Below the pieces are notes generated by a model. The model was not told the DNA's origin. It searched no databases and worked only from the letters and a program-made list of their open reading frames with translations. Below are positions 1-8,946 of a stretch of DNA of 64,000 nt, piece by piece. Position numbers and translations under genes: made by a program. Every line of letters begins with the position of its first letter. The stretch's first letter is position 1. The DNA comes from Pedobacter indicus (GTDB lineage Bacteria > Bacteroidota > Bacteroidia > Sphingobacteriales > Sphingobacteriaceae): NCBI RefSeq assembly GCF_003449035.1, contig NZ_QRGB01000001.1:3348001-3412000 (forward strand). Direction: 5' to 3'.

Positions 1-2063
1 CCGTAACGCACCCCCTGCCACTTCATGCTTTCCTGATTTCTCACAAGATTAATTGTCCGAAAACCATATTCATCCCAAAATAATTCTGAATACTCTCGAT
101 AGACATCGATCAGATTTTTCATTGCAAACTCCGCATTAACCGGGTAGGTAGCAACGGTTGATGACGGGGACACCCAACCTTTGGCATTAACCATTAAACC
201 TTCACCTAAGCTTATTGGAAGCTGGTTTTCTTCAAGAGATTTGCGATACTGGATTAGAACGTGGTTTTGTAGCTCATGATAATAATTGGCATATTTATCG
301 CGTTTCCCCCGTGGGTCGAACACTAAAAAAGACGACAATATTCTACTGAGCGACTCTTCGACACCCATCACAGCTAGCGGCAAACCGTAGTGAACATTGT
401 CTGCGGAACTTAACGACTCCGTCGTATCTACAAGTTGAACCATCGGCCTCAATACAGTTAAATCCGGAGCCTTTGCAGATGTCGTATCCGCAGAGGGCAA
501 GCTAAGCTCTTCTATATCATCAACAAGAGCCGTATCGACATTGTAAAACCGATTCATTGCATCATTGTAAGAATCTAGCTCGATATTATTATTGGGTGAG
601 GCCAACGCAAGTAAATAGGTTGTCAGTGCATCCCTACCAAGAAGGGGCAATGCGTTAGAAAATTCGGTCTTTTCCGACCAGTTCGTATAGAGGTATGAAT
701 CCCGTTCTGTCGTAAACTTGTTCCACTGAACCGCATTCCATATTTCATTGATCTTTTCCCTTAGTTCTGCTTCAACTTGGTTATCTGCATTCAGGTATTG
801 CTTTGCGGTTAACAAGCCCTGTATGAGCAAAGAAGTACTATTCAAATCAACCACAAAGCCCTCTTCCGCCGAATAAACACCCTCTCCTGTCCGTCCATCC
901 ATCAATGCCGGAAAGGCACCATAACGAGCCTCTGCCCCACGCAAATACCGCACGATCTTTATTACTCGCGCTGTTAATTGTTCTCGGGTAAAAATCTTTT
1001 GTTCGACACCACTGATACTGGCCATAATAGCAACGCCGGTTAATGCGGGGGAAACAATGGCACTTTTAGTTCCCGGTCTTAATAGCTGCATTCCACTATT
1101 AAACTCTGCGCCGTCAGCAAAATATTTGATATTTGCATGATGTACCATGTCTAGCAGTTCAGCATCGGTCATTGTTTTCGTTTGAACCTTCTCCACCTCA
1201 CTAAAGGGGGACTCACGATACTGGTAATCTACCCAGGCTATTTTATAATAATACTCCTTCCCTGTCTCAGGAACCACATCGCTATAACGACTCGAAAAGA
1301 CCGGCCGTATCGCCACGGGTTGGAAATCCTTATTATCCTCCGAACGGTAAATCTTTATATAACGTAGACTCGGTGTTAAAGGGAGACGCCAGGTAATATC
1401 AACATGGCGTTCAAAAGCCTTAACATGCTGCAGAACCGCTGCACCGGTTAAACGATTTTGCGGAGTTCGCCGCGGAAGAACTTCAATTTGATCAATATAA
1501 AGTAAATGATTCTTACCGTCACTCCCAGACTGGACAAAACTAATAGCGGCAATACCTTTATCAGTCTGAAATTGCCCAATCTGATTCAGCGGTATTTCTA
1601 CTGAAACCCACATATTCTCTTGATATGAATCGATATAATTCGCTAATTGTACTTGATCAGTTTTACTCGAATCAGCATGAATCAGTTGGATTGCAGGCAG
1701 TTCTGTTACTTCAGTTGGAGAATGTACGTAGAGTTTAAAAATCAAAACTGAATTATTCTCCGGAAGGTAGTTGTCCTGATAAAAGATGTCTGCATTCCAT
1801 TCACCTCCCTCAGCGGATACATACTTCAATACCAGTGAATTTTTCGGCGTAAAAAAAACGGAATCAGACACCGGCAAGTTCTTCCGTACGTTCATAATCC
1901 AACTTGACCCAGCATAGGTCACCTTACTATTCGCATAACTATATGGCAAATTGCTATTAGCAAACAGAACCTCAGGATAGGTATCAGCTTTTACAACTGT
2001 AAAAGAACAAATAAATAGGCTATAAAGGACAAAATAAAAAATTAGGTAAGTTTGTTTCATCAT
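1..2063 (-). CDS. GH144/glycoamylase-family secreted protein, 3' end cut by window
   Basis: The minus frame is open from two adjacent ATG codons (2063 and 2060) to the window edge, giving about 687 visible residues. It starts with a signal-peptide-like stretch (MMKQTYLIFYFVLYSLFICS). The first third reads as beta-rich carbohydrate-binding and fibronectin-like sequence (IYRSEDN, YYYKIAWVDY). The C-terminal half resembles the glycoamylase family (PF10091, GH144): GVAIMASISGVEQKIFTREQ, then SLLIQGLLTAKQYL, then FDPRGKRDKYANYY. GH144 enzymes act on beta-1,2-glucans or related glucans. The usual catalytic helices near the C terminus lie partly outside the window, so substrate is not assignable. 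No neighbouring SusC/SusD pair is visible. Confidence 0.72.
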   Translation of the reverse strand, partial: MMKQTYLIFYFVLYSLFICSFTVVKADTYPEVLFANSNLPYSYANSKVTYAGSSWIMNVRKNLPVSDSVFFTPKNSLVLKYVSAEGGEWNADIFYQDNYLPENNSVLIFKLYVHSPTEVTELPAIQLIHADSSKTDQVQLANYIDSYQENMWVSVEIPLNQIGQFQTDKGIAAISFVQSGSDGKNHLLYIDQIEVLPRRTPQNRLTGAAVLQHVKAFERHVDITWRLPLTPSLRYIKIYRSEDNKDFQPVAIRPVFSSRYSDVVPETGKEYYYKIAWVDYQYRESPFSEVEKVQTKTMTDAELLDMVHHANIKYFADGAEFNSGMQLLRPGTKSAIVSPALTGVAIMASISGVEQKIFTREQLTARVIKIVRYLRGAEARYGAFPALMDGRTGEGVYSAEEGFVVDLNSTSLLIQGLLTAKQYLNADNQVEAELREKINEIWNAVQWNKFTTERDSYLYTNWSEKTEFSNALPLLGRDALTTYLLALASPNNNIELDSYNDAMNRFYNVDTALVDDIEELSLPSADTTSAKAPDLTVLRPMVQLVDTTESLSSADNVHYGLPLAVMGVEESLSRILSSFLVFDPRGKRDKYANYYHELQNHVLIQYRKSLEENQLPISLGEGLMVNAKGWVSPSSTVATYPVNAEFAMKNLIDVYREYSELFWDEYGFRTINLVRNQESMKWQGVRY

Positions 2064-2212
2064 GTCGTTTAAAAAACATAATATATTACAAAAACCAAGC
2101 CATATACTAATATATCCAGATCTACCTGCGTAAAAAACAGGGACACATTTTCTTTTACCGACAAAAGTGATTCGTTCACCGATTTTTTTATGGTTTACAA
2201 CTATTTATCCTT

Positions 2213-2241
2213 TTGAACACGAGCCGATGTCGGTATATTTG
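2213..2241 (+). promoter_or_regulatory. Bacteroidota-type promoter of the LiaF-like gene
   Basis: TTG at 2213-2215 and TATATTTG at 2234-2241 match the -33 TTG / -7 TAnnTTTG promoter of the Bacteroidota primary sigma factor, with an 18-base spacer. The ATG at 2259 lies 17 bases after the -7 element, so the leader is short. The 195-base gap to the divergent gene at 2063 shows nothing else. Confidence 0.6.
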
Positions 2242-2258
2242 ATTAAAACTTTAAGAAA

Positions 2259-3128
2259 ATGAACACACAACATAAAAATAAAAACAGCAATTCTAGCAGA
2301 ACACTCATCGGTCTCATTATAATTTTGATCGGTGGCTTATTATTATTAGACAAACTCATTCCAGCCATCTATATCGGATGGCTCTTCCAGTGGCCAATGA
2401 TTCTCATTATTATTGGTGCGATAATCGGAGCCAAGTCAGGGTTTGAAAATAGAGCCTCATACATACTCATCGGGATCGGTGCTTTTTTCTTCCTTAGCAA
2501 TACCCTCGATTTTAGCATCGGACCGCTAATTTGGCCAGTACTACTAATCATTATTGGCTTCTTCCTAATAAAAGGAAAGTCTCAAAAAAGACGAATGAGA
2601 TACAGAAAAGGATCGTATACAGCAGAACCCAGTGAAGATTTTGTTTGGGATAAAAGAGTGAAAAGTGAGCCTGCCGATGACCCTGCAGACACGATAGACC
2701 CCCATAGTATGGGAGAAGAAACAAACGAAAATGAAGACAACTCACAACAAACCAAAGACGATAATCACAACGAATATGCTGGCAATCCTGATGATTTCAT
2801 CGACTCGACCTCCATATTTGGTGATGGGAAACACTACATCGTTTCTCAAAACTTCAAAGGTGGGGATATTGTTAATATCATGGGCGGATCGACCATCAAC
2901 TTAATGCGTGCCGACCTAAAAGGACCCGCTACGCTAGAAGTTGTTCAGTTATTTGGGGGCACAACCATTATTGCACCTTCCCATTGGGTTATACAACCCG
3001 AAATGGCGTCAATTTTCGGTGGTATTGAGGATAAACGCTTCCATACGCCAGCTGTACCAGACCGTTCGAAAGTTCTATATATCAAAGGGACATCAATTTT
3101 CGGTGGCATAACGATCAAAACAAGGTAA
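2259..3128 (+). CDS. LiaF-like membrane protein (DUF5668 plus LiaF C-terminal domain)
   Basis: 289 residues. Four hydrophobic helices at about 14-34, 40-57, 67-82 and 85-104 form the LiaF/DUF5668-type membrane domain. A charged, acidic linker follows (about 108-175). The C-terminal domain (about 180-289) carries repeated GG-containing strands (STSIFGDGKHYI, NIMGGSTINL, LFGGTTIIAP, SIFGGIEDKR, TSIFGGITIK), as in the LiaF C-terminal (cell-wall-active antibiotic response) beta domain. LiaF in Firmicutes inhibits its cognate histidine kinase until envelope stress. Here the gene sits 14 bases before a LytS-type kinase and its LytTR regulator, so an envelope-sensing role with that pair is a reasonable inference. 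The function in Bacteroidota is not established. Confidence 0.75.
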   Translation: MNTQHKNKNSNSSRTLIGLIIILIGGLLLLDKLIPAIYIGWLFQWPMILIIIGAIIGAKSGFENRASYILIGIGAFFFLSNTLDFSIGPLIWPVLLIIIGFFLIKGKSQKRRMRYRKGSYTAEPSEDFVWDKRVKSEPADDPADTIDPHSMGEETNENEDNSQQTKDDNHNEYAGNPDDFIDSTSIFGDGKHYIVSQNFKGGDIVNIMGGSTINLMRADLKGPATLEVVQLFGGTTIIAPSHWVIQPEMASIFGGIEDKRFHTPAVPDRSKVLYIKGTSIFGGITIKTR

Positions 3129-3142
3129 GCAAAGCAATTAGA

Positions 3143-4192
3143 ATGATCCAGGCCAACCAACAACCAACCCTACAACAAAATCGCTTCTTCCTTTTAAGCT
3201 GTTCGATTATTTTTGTTGCTTGGTCGATTATACAATGTGGTCTCTTATTCTGGTATGGGACCACATTGTATGCAGCTATTATCGACAGCCTCATATCGGC
3301 TGCTGTTATCACAATAGCTTGCTATGTTATCTCGAGTGTCCTATACTACTACCAACCTCAGAAGGAAAAAACCACTTACATCCTCGTTTGGGTTATTAGT
3401 CTGACAATTATTGTTCTCGCTGTAGTCCGCTATGCCATCGGCTGGGTCATTGCATCAGATGAATACCAAGAGTTTTTAGACTATTCACTACCCTTAAGAT
3501 TTCTCGCAGCCGGATTACTGATTGGCTGCATGGCCGTCATCAATGTCTTGTGGAATATACAGCAAAACAATCGAGAAAACGAGAACCGAAAAGCGGATAC
3601 CGAAAAAATGGCACGGGAGGCAGAGCTCTACAGCTTACGACAAAAGCTTCAGCCACATTTTTTATTCAATAGTTTAAACTCTATCATCGCGCTCATCACC
3701 CAAAAGCCTGAGCTTGCAAGAACCATGGTCTTTCAATTATCAGATTTTCTGCGAGGCACGCTACATATGGATGATCAGCAATTACTCGACATTGACGACG
3801 AGCTCGAACACTTACAACTTTACATCGATATCGAAAAAGTCCGCTTCGGACATCGTTTAAATATTACGATTAATAAAGAAGAAGTTGAAAACGTACAAGT
3901 ACCGGCGATGATCATTCAGCCACTTCTTGAGAATGCGATTAAATACGGCTTGTATAATATCACCGGTCAAGTTGACATTCAAATCAATATATACAAACAG
4001 GATAATTTACTTAATATCCGTGTCAAAAACCCATTTGATCCAGACAGTCAAAGCAAACAGAAAAGTTCCGGGTTTGGTTTAAGGAGTATCGAACGCAGGC
4101 TCTTTCTCATATATGGCAGAACCGATTTGTTGCATACAAATGCAGGAAAACATATCTTTACTGCAACAATCTCTATCCCCCAACCAGAATGA
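3143..4192 (+). CDS. LytS-family sensor histidine kinase
   Basis: 349 residues. Four transmembrane helices at about 15-37, 42-68, 77-98 and 115-138 with very short loops suggest intramembrane sensing and no large periplasmic domain. A short coiled coil leads to the His_kinase domain (PF06580), with phospho-acceptor His172 in LRQKLQPHFLFNSLNSII. The ATPase domain has the N-box IIQPLLENAIKYG and a G-box (SSGFGLRSIERR). It ends in a 4-base ATGA overlap with the response regulator, so the two are translationally coupled. The LiaF-like protein just upstream is its likely partner. The input signal cannot be read from the sequence. Confidence 0.85.
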   Translation: MIQANQQPTLQQNRFFLLSCSIIFVAWSIIQCGLLFWYGTTLYAAIIDSLISAAVITIACYVISSVLYYYQPQKEKTTYILVWVISLTIIVLAVVRYAIGWVIASDEYQEFLDYSLPLRFLAAGLLIGCMAVINVLWNIQQNNRENENRKADTEKMAREAELYSLRQKLQPHFLFNSLNSIIALITQKPELARTMVFQLSDFLRGTLHMDDQQLLDIDDELEHLQLYIDIEKVRFGHRLNITINKEEVENVQVPAMIIQPLLENAIKYGLYNITGQVDIQINIYKQDNLLNIRVKNPFDPDSQSKQKSSGFGLRSIERRLFLIYGRTDLLHTNAGKHIFTATISIPQPE

Positions 4193-4932
4193 TCAAAGCT
4201 TTAATCATAGACGACGAACCGTTAGCACGCAGTATCATAAGCGAATACCTCGTTGATTATCCACAAATAGAGGTTATTAAAGAATGTGGCGATGGTTTCG
4301 AAGCCGCAAAAGCCATTGCTGAAATAAGCCCCGATTTGATTTTTTTAGACGTTCAAATGCCAAAAATAACTGGCTTCGAACTATTAGAATTAATAGATGA
4401 ACCTCCGGCCGTTATTTTCACAACAGCCTTTGAAGAGTTTGCTTTACGTGCTTTTGAACAACATGCAGTTGACTATTTATTAAAGCCTATCAGCAAGGCA
4501 AGGTTTGCGAAAGCCATCGAAAAGTATTTATCTCAAAACCCAAATACCGGAAAAGAAAAGACGAAATCGTTTATCGAAAAAGTAAAAGAAGAGGAAGATA
4601 CCAGACTCGATCGTGTATTGGTACGCACTGGAAACAATATAAAAATAATTCCGGTAGAAAAAATAAACTACCTCGCGGCAGATGACGACTATGTGTCAAT
4701 CCACACAGACGAGGGAAGCGCCTTAAAAAAAAGCACCTTAACTTTTTTTGAAAAGAATCTAAATCCCGATGAATTTGTAAGGGTACACCGATCGTTTATC
4801 GTCCGTATCGATCAGATAATACGCATAGAACCTTATGAAAAGGAAAGTCACAAGGTTATACTTAAAGATAAAAGCTCTATTAGTGTAAGCAAATCTGGAT
4901 ACGCAAAACTGAAAGCAGCGCTCGAAAAATAA
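4189..4932 (+). CDS. LytTR-family response regulator
   Basis: 247 residues. The receiver domain (1-120) has the acidic pair DDE at 8-10, phospho-acceptor Asp54 in LIFLDVQMPK and the conserved Lys in LLKPI. The LytTR DNA-binding domain (about 140-247) has the YLAADDDYVSIHT and VRVHRSFIVRIDQI signatures. It is the cognate regulator of the overlapping LytS-type kinase. LytTR proteins usually bind paired short direct repeats upstream of their targets. No obvious pair is visible upstream of the LiaF-like gene. Stop codon is followed by convergent transcription after only 22 bases. Confidence 0.88.
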   Translation: MIKALIIDDEPLARSIISEYLVDYPQIEVIKECGDGFEAAKAIAEISPDLIFLDVQMPKITGFELLELIDEPPAVIFTTAFEEFALRAFEQHAVDYLLKPISKARFAKAIEKYLSQNPNTGKEKTKSFIEKVKEEEDTRLDRVLVRTGNNIKIIPVEKINYLAADDDYVSIHTDEGSALKKSTLTFFEKNLNPDEFVRVHRSFIVRIDQIIRIEPYEKESHKVILKDKSSISVSKSGYAKLKAALEK

Positions 4933-4954
4933 CGATTGCTATTTCATCATCATC

Positions 4955-5449
4955 CTATTGATTCACAGCAGCAAGGATCTTATCGAGTCCATTTTCACCG
5001 TCCAGATAACTTTTCAGTTTCCGGTCTGGCCCATACACATAGAGTGCTGGATACTGAACCGGTTGAAATTTAGCTAAAAACTCATAACGGTTATCTAGCA
5101 GAACATGCACATTTGGTTTACCTTGAAGTCCCTTTCCATAGGTATTCATAAAATCTGCTACAATAGCCTTGTCTTGCTGAGATACCATATAGAATGTTGC
5201 ATTCTTGAATTGATCAAAATTTTCGCCCATCATCGCGATCTCATTTCTGCAATGAATACAGCCTGTATCGAAAAATAAGAACACAACATTACCTTCAATC
5301 GCCAAACTTGTTCTCGTGATCGGTTGATTATCAACTATGTTAAAGAAAGTAAACTCCGGAACCATTTCTGGCACGTTCGCTGGTTTTGAATTTGAACAGG
5401 CAGAACCTATTAAAATAATCAGTGAAAATATCAATAAAGTGCGTTTCAT
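4955..5449 (-). CDS. TlpA/thioredoxin-like lipoprotein
   Basis: 164 residues from ATG at 5449. A longer reading from 5485 would bury the signal peptide, so the internal ATG is preferred. Residues 1-17 form a lipoprotein signal with Cys18 (LIGSACSN). The thioredoxin-like fold follows, with a CIHC redox motif at 64-67 (FLFFDTGCIHCRNEIAMM) and a cis-Pro loop near the end (FQPVQYPALYVYG). It is probably an outer-membrane or periplasm-facing thiol reductase or resolvase. Its partner is unknown. It is transcribed divergently from purN across 120 bases. Confidence 0.75.
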   Translation of the reverse strand: MKRTLLIFSLIILIGSACSNSKPANVPEMVPEFTFFNIVDNQPITRTSLAIEGNVVFLFFDTGCIHCRNEIAMMGENFDQFKNATFYMVSQQDKAIVADFMNTYGKGLQGKPNVHVLLDNRYEFLAKFQPVQYPALYVYGPDRKLKSYLDGENGLDKILAAVNQ

Positions 5450-5544
5450 GTCTAGTGCTTTGAATTCAATCGCTAAATCGACCAAAATTATAAAAATAAA
5501 TCAATTTACTGCTCCGTTACTTTTTCTTTGTCGCGTGATATTAA

Positions 5545-5552
5545 TATCTTTG
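5545..5552 (+). promoter_or_regulatory. Candidate -7 element for purN
   Basis: TATCTTTG matches TAnnTTTG exactly. The nearest TTTG (5527-5530) is only 14 bases away, closer than usual. If real, transcription would start near 5559, which rules out the TTG at 5528 as translation start and favours the TTG at 5570. Confidence 0.4.
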
Positions 5553-5569
5553 AAGAAAAATTTCATAGT

Positions 5570-6142
5570 TTGAAAAAGCGTATCGCAATATTTGCATCCG
5601 GATCAGGATCCAATACCCAAAAAATTCTGGAATACTTCAAAGACCATGAGTTGGCCGAGATATCGATCATTCTCAGTAACAATCCAGATGCATACGTTCT
5701 TCAGCGAGCTGATAACTTCGAGACACCATCACATGTTTTTGATCGCAATGAGTTTTATAAAACAGACTCGATCGTTCAATTATTAAAAAACTTAGAAATA
5801 GACCTGATTGTCCTTGCAGGATTTCTTTGGTTGGTACCTCAAAACCTATTAAATGCTTTCCCCGACCGGGTCATTAATATCCATCCTGCCCTCCTGCCTC
5901 ATTATGGTGGTAAGGGAATGTATGGAGATCATGTTCATCGTGCTGTATTAGATGCAAAAGAGAGCGAATCGGGCATAACCATCCATTACGCTAACGACAA
6001 GTTTGATGAAGGTAAAATCATTTATCAAGCAAAATACAAGATCGACCCAGACGATACCATCGAATCAATTAAGTTCAAAGGACAACAGCTAGAACATCAG
6101 CATTTCCCTAGAATTATTGAGTCCATCGTCAAAGAACTCTAA
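5570..6142 (+). CDS. purN: Phosphoribosylglycinamide formyltransferase
   Basis: 190 residues from TTG at 5570, so the protein begins MKKRIAIFASGSGSN, where PurN proteins usually start. Another TTG at 5528 is in frame but lies upstream of the likely transcription start. It transfers a formyl group from 10-formyl-tetrahydrofolate to GAR in step three of purine synthesis. The phosphate-binding loop ASGSGSN, the folate-site motif NIHPALLPHYGGKGMYG with its catalytic His, and DEGKIIYQ with the catalytic Asp are visible. It lies 25 bases upstream of purH, and both use 10-formyl-THF. Confidence 0.9.
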   Translation: MKKRIAIFASGSGSNTQKILEYFKDHELAEISIILSNNPDAYVLQRADNFETPSHVFDRNEFYKTDSIVQLLKNLEIDLIVLAGFLWLVPQNLLNAFPDRVINIHPALLPHYGGKGMYGDHVHRAVLDAKESESGITIHYANDKFDEGKIIYQAKYKIDPDDTIESIKFKGQQLEHQHFPRIIESIVKEL

Positions 6143-6167
6143 TCGTTTAACTTTTTGATTATATATA

Positions 6168-7700
6168 ATGAGCCAACCTGTTAAAATTAAAAACGCACTG
6201 ATATCTGTTTACTACAAAGACAACCTAGAGCCTATTGTTCAACAATTGGATAAATATGGTGTCAATATCTACTCAACCGGAGGAACTGAAAAATTCATCA
6301 AAGATCTTGGGATTAATGTAATACCTGTAGAGGATCTGACTGGCTATCCATCTATCTTAGGCGGGCGCGTCAAAACCCTTCACCCGTCTGTATTTGGAGG
6401 TATCTTGTCGCGGCGTGATCATGCAGGCGACAAAGAGCAGATTAATGAATATGAGATTCCGGAAATCGACCTGGTTATTGTCGACCTTTATCCCTTTGAA
6501 GAAACAGTTAAGTCTGGCGCAACCGAACAAGACATTATCGAAAAAATTGATATTGGTGGAATATCGTTAATTAGGGCGGCAGCAAAAAACTATCAAGACG
6601 TAACGATTTTATCTTCGAAGGATGATTATCGGGAGTTTGAGATGTTTTTTGTCGAAAACGAAGGATATACAACCTTGGAACAACGAAGATATTTTGCAAA
6701 GCGAGCCTTCCATATATCTTCACATTACGATACAGCTATCTTCAACTATTTTAACTCCACCACCGAAGAACCTCTAACCTTATTCAAACATAGCGAAAGC
6801 CAGTTCAAAGCACTGCGTTATGGTGAAAATCCTCATCAGAAAGCCGTTTTCTATGGAGATCTGGATGCCATGTTCGAAAAACTAAATGGCAAAGAACTCT
6901 CTTATAACAACCTGGTTGATGTTGATGCTGCGGTCGCGCTGATCGATGAATTCAGCACACCTACATTTGCGATTTTGAAACATACAAATGCGTGCGGTGT
7001 AGCTAGTAAAGACTCGATTTTCGACGCGTGGAAATCTGCGCTCGAATGTGATCCCGTTTCCGCTTTTGGAGGTGTACTGATCGCAAATGGAACGATCGAC
7101 GAAGAGACAGCGCAAGACATTAACAAACTATTCTTTGAAGTCTTAATCGCGCCTGAATTTAGTGACGAGGCTTTGCGTGTTTTAACAAGTAAAAAGAACC
7201 GGATTATTTTGCAGCGCAAAGACGTTGAGCTTCCTAAAAATCAGTTCAAAACACTATTGAATGGTATTATTCAGCAAGACAAAGACCTAGCAATAGAAGG
7301 CGTTGAACAGATGGAGTCTGTTACCGAGAGGCAACCCGAAGCAAGAGAACTTGATGACCTCGCCTTTGCTAATAAAATTGTAAAGCACACCAAATCGAAT
7401 ACGATTGTTCTTGTTAAAGATCAGCAGCTTTTAGCAAGTGGAGTTGGTCAAACCTCCAGGGTAGATGCACTTAAACAAGCGATCGAGAAAGCAAAACATT
7501 TCAAGTTTCCGCTAGAGGGTTCTGTAATGGCCTCTGATGCCTTTTTCCCATTTCCAGACTGCGTTGAAATAGCTAGCAATGCGGGTATCAAAGCGATCTT
7601 ACAACCGGGCGGTTCAATCAAAGACAAAGAATCGATCGAAATGGCCAACAACAGGAATGTTTCGATGGTTTTAACTGGTGTTCGTCATTTTAAACATTAA
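6168..7700 (+). CDS. purH: Bifunctional AICAR transformylase / IMP cyclohydrolase
   Basis: 510 residues, typical for PurH. It catalyses the last two steps of IMP synthesis. The N-terminal MGS-like cyclohydrolase domain (about 1-145) has YSTGGTEKFIKDLGI and GGRVKTLHPSVFGGIL. The transformylase domain contains RYGENPHQKA, the KHTNACGVAS segment with the Lys-His pair of the active site, CDPVSAFGGV, and near the C terminus SDAFFPFPDC. It follows purN closely and is probably co-transcribed. No terminator hairpin is evident in the 143 bases before mreB. Confidence 0.95.
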   Translation: MSQPVKIKNALISVYYKDNLEPIVQQLDKYGVNIYSTGGTEKFIKDLGINVIPVEDLTGYPSILGGRVKTLHPSVFGGILSRRDHAGDKEQINEYEIPEIDLVIVDLYPFEETVKSGATEQDIIEKIDIGGISLIRAAAKNYQDVTILSSKDDYREFEMFFVENEGYTTLEQRRYFAKRAFHISSHYDTAIFNYFNSTTEEPLTLFKHSESQFKALRYGENPHQKAVFYGDLDAMFEKLNGKELSYNNLVDVDAAVALIDEFSTPTFAILKHTNACGVASKDSIFDAWKSALECDPVSAFGGVLIANGTIDEETAQDINKLFFEVLIAPEFSDEALRVLTSKKNRIILQRKDVELPKNQFKTLLNGIIQQDKDLAIEGVEQMESVTERQPEARELDDLAFANKIVKHTKSNTIVLVKDQQLLASGVGQTSRVDALKQAIEKAKHFKFPLEGSVMASDAFFPFPDCVEIASNAGIKAILQPGGSIKDKESIEMANNRNVSMVLTGVRHFKH

Positions 7701-7801
7701 TTTTCTATTTTAGGGCTTTCGTTGCAGAACAATGTTTTTTTGACACCACGTTTATTGAATCTTTTTTATAGATTTAGTAAGCTTCTTTTGTAAAAAGCGA
7801 T

Positions 7802-7809
7802 TAACTTTG
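7802..7809 (+). promoter_or_regulatory. Candidate -7 element for the mre/rod operon
   Basis: TAACTTTG fits TAnnTTTG and lies 34 bases before the mreB ATG. A TTTG at 7787-7790 is too close to serve as a normal -33 box, so only half of the promoter is supported. Confidence 0.4.
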
Positions 7810-7843
7810 CAATCTATTTTATAAATTCTTAAAAGAAATCCGG

Positions 7844-8866
7844 ATGGGATTATTTAACTGGTTTACTCAAGAAGTTGCCATTGATTTAGGTACTGCTAAT
7901 ACACTCATAATACATAACGACAAAGTTGTTGTTGACGAACCTTCCATCGTAGCATTCGATCGCACTACCAACAAGGTAATCGCCATCGGCCGTCAGGCTA
8001 TGCAAATGGAAGGAAAAACCCACGCAAATATTCGAACTGTTCGCCCTTTAAAAGATGGTGTGATCGCTGATTTTAATGCAGCAGAACACATGATCAGGGG
8101 GATGATCAAAAAAATTAATAATGGAAAAGGCTGGTTTTTCCCATCGTTACGGATGGTAATATGTATCCCATCAGGGATTACGGAAGTTGAAAAACGTGCG
8201 GTGCGAGACTCTGCCGAAATTGCAGGCGCAAAAGAAGTATACCTTATCCACGAACCGATGGCTGCGGCTGTCGGAATTGGAATTGACGTAGATGAACCAA
8301 TGGGGAACATGATCATCGACATCGGTGGGGGTACAACGGAAATTGCAGTTATTGCCCTTTCAGGTATTGTCTGCGACCAGTCTATACGTGTAGCAGGTGA
8401 CAACTTCGATTCAGATATTATCAACTACATCCGCCGTCAACACAACATCATGATCGGCGAACGTACTGCAGAAAAAATTAAGATCGAAGTAGGCTCCGCC
8501 CTACCCGAACTTCAGGATCCACCAGAAGATTTCGCTGTTCAGGGACGAGACCTGATGACCGGTGTCCCTAAACAAATCACCGTCTCTTATACAGAAATTG
8601 CCCACTGTCTGGACAAATCTATTTCGAAAATAGAAGAAGGCATCCTGAAAGCGCTAGAGATCACACCTCCGGAACTTTCGGCCGATATCTATCAGACAGG
8701 GATCTATCTAACGGGCGGGGGCGCTTTGTTACGTGGACTCGATAAACGTGTGCATTCAAAAACCAAATTACCGGTTCATATTGCTGAAGACCCTTTACGT
8801 GCAGTTGTAAGAGGAACAGGGATCTCATTAAAAAATATCGGTAGTTTTAAATTTTTAATGCAATAG
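7844..8866 (+). CDS. mreB: Rod-shape-determining actin homologue MreB
   Basis: 340 residues, full length. MreB forms membrane-bound filaments that direct the elongasome. Actin-fold nucleotide signatures are clear: phosphate-1 loop DLGTANTLI near the N terminus, phosphate-2 DIGGGTTEIAV near the middle, and the adenosine motif YLTGGGALLRGLD near the C terminus. The N-terminal MGLFNWFTQE is a plausible membrane-anchoring amphipathic segment. It is first in a five-gene set (mreB, mreC, mreD, mrdA, rodA). An 80-base gap to mreC holds a 9-bp inverted repeat, unlike the overlapping junctions further on. Confidence 0.96.
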   Translation: MGLFNWFTQEVAIDLGTANTLIIHNDKVVVDEPSIVAFDRTTNKVIAIGRQAMQMEGKTHANIRTVRPLKDGVIADFNAAEHMIRGMIKKINNGKGWFFPSLRMVICIPSGITEVEKRAVRDSAEIAGAKEVYLIHEPMAAAVGIGIDVDEPMGNMIIDIGGGTTEIAVIALSGIVCDQSIRVAGDNFDSDIINYIRRQHNIMIGERTAEKIKIEVGSALPELQDPPEDFAVQGRDLMTGVPKQITVSYTEIAHCLDKSISKIEEGILKALEITPPELSADIYQTGIYLTGGGALLRGLDKRVHSKTKLPVHIAEDPLRAVVRGTGISLKNIGSFKFLMQ

Positions 8867-8946
8867 AAAGAATTGAGATATGAGCTCAAACCCTTAGAGG
8901 TCAACTAGCTGCCGGCTAACTCATATCTTCAGCTGAATGATAAGAT

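Noticed and set aside
8876-8928. 9-bp inverted repeat between mreB and mreC as attenuator
   Set aside because: The 35-base loop is long and no T-run follows; a regulatory role is not supported beyond the repeat itself.
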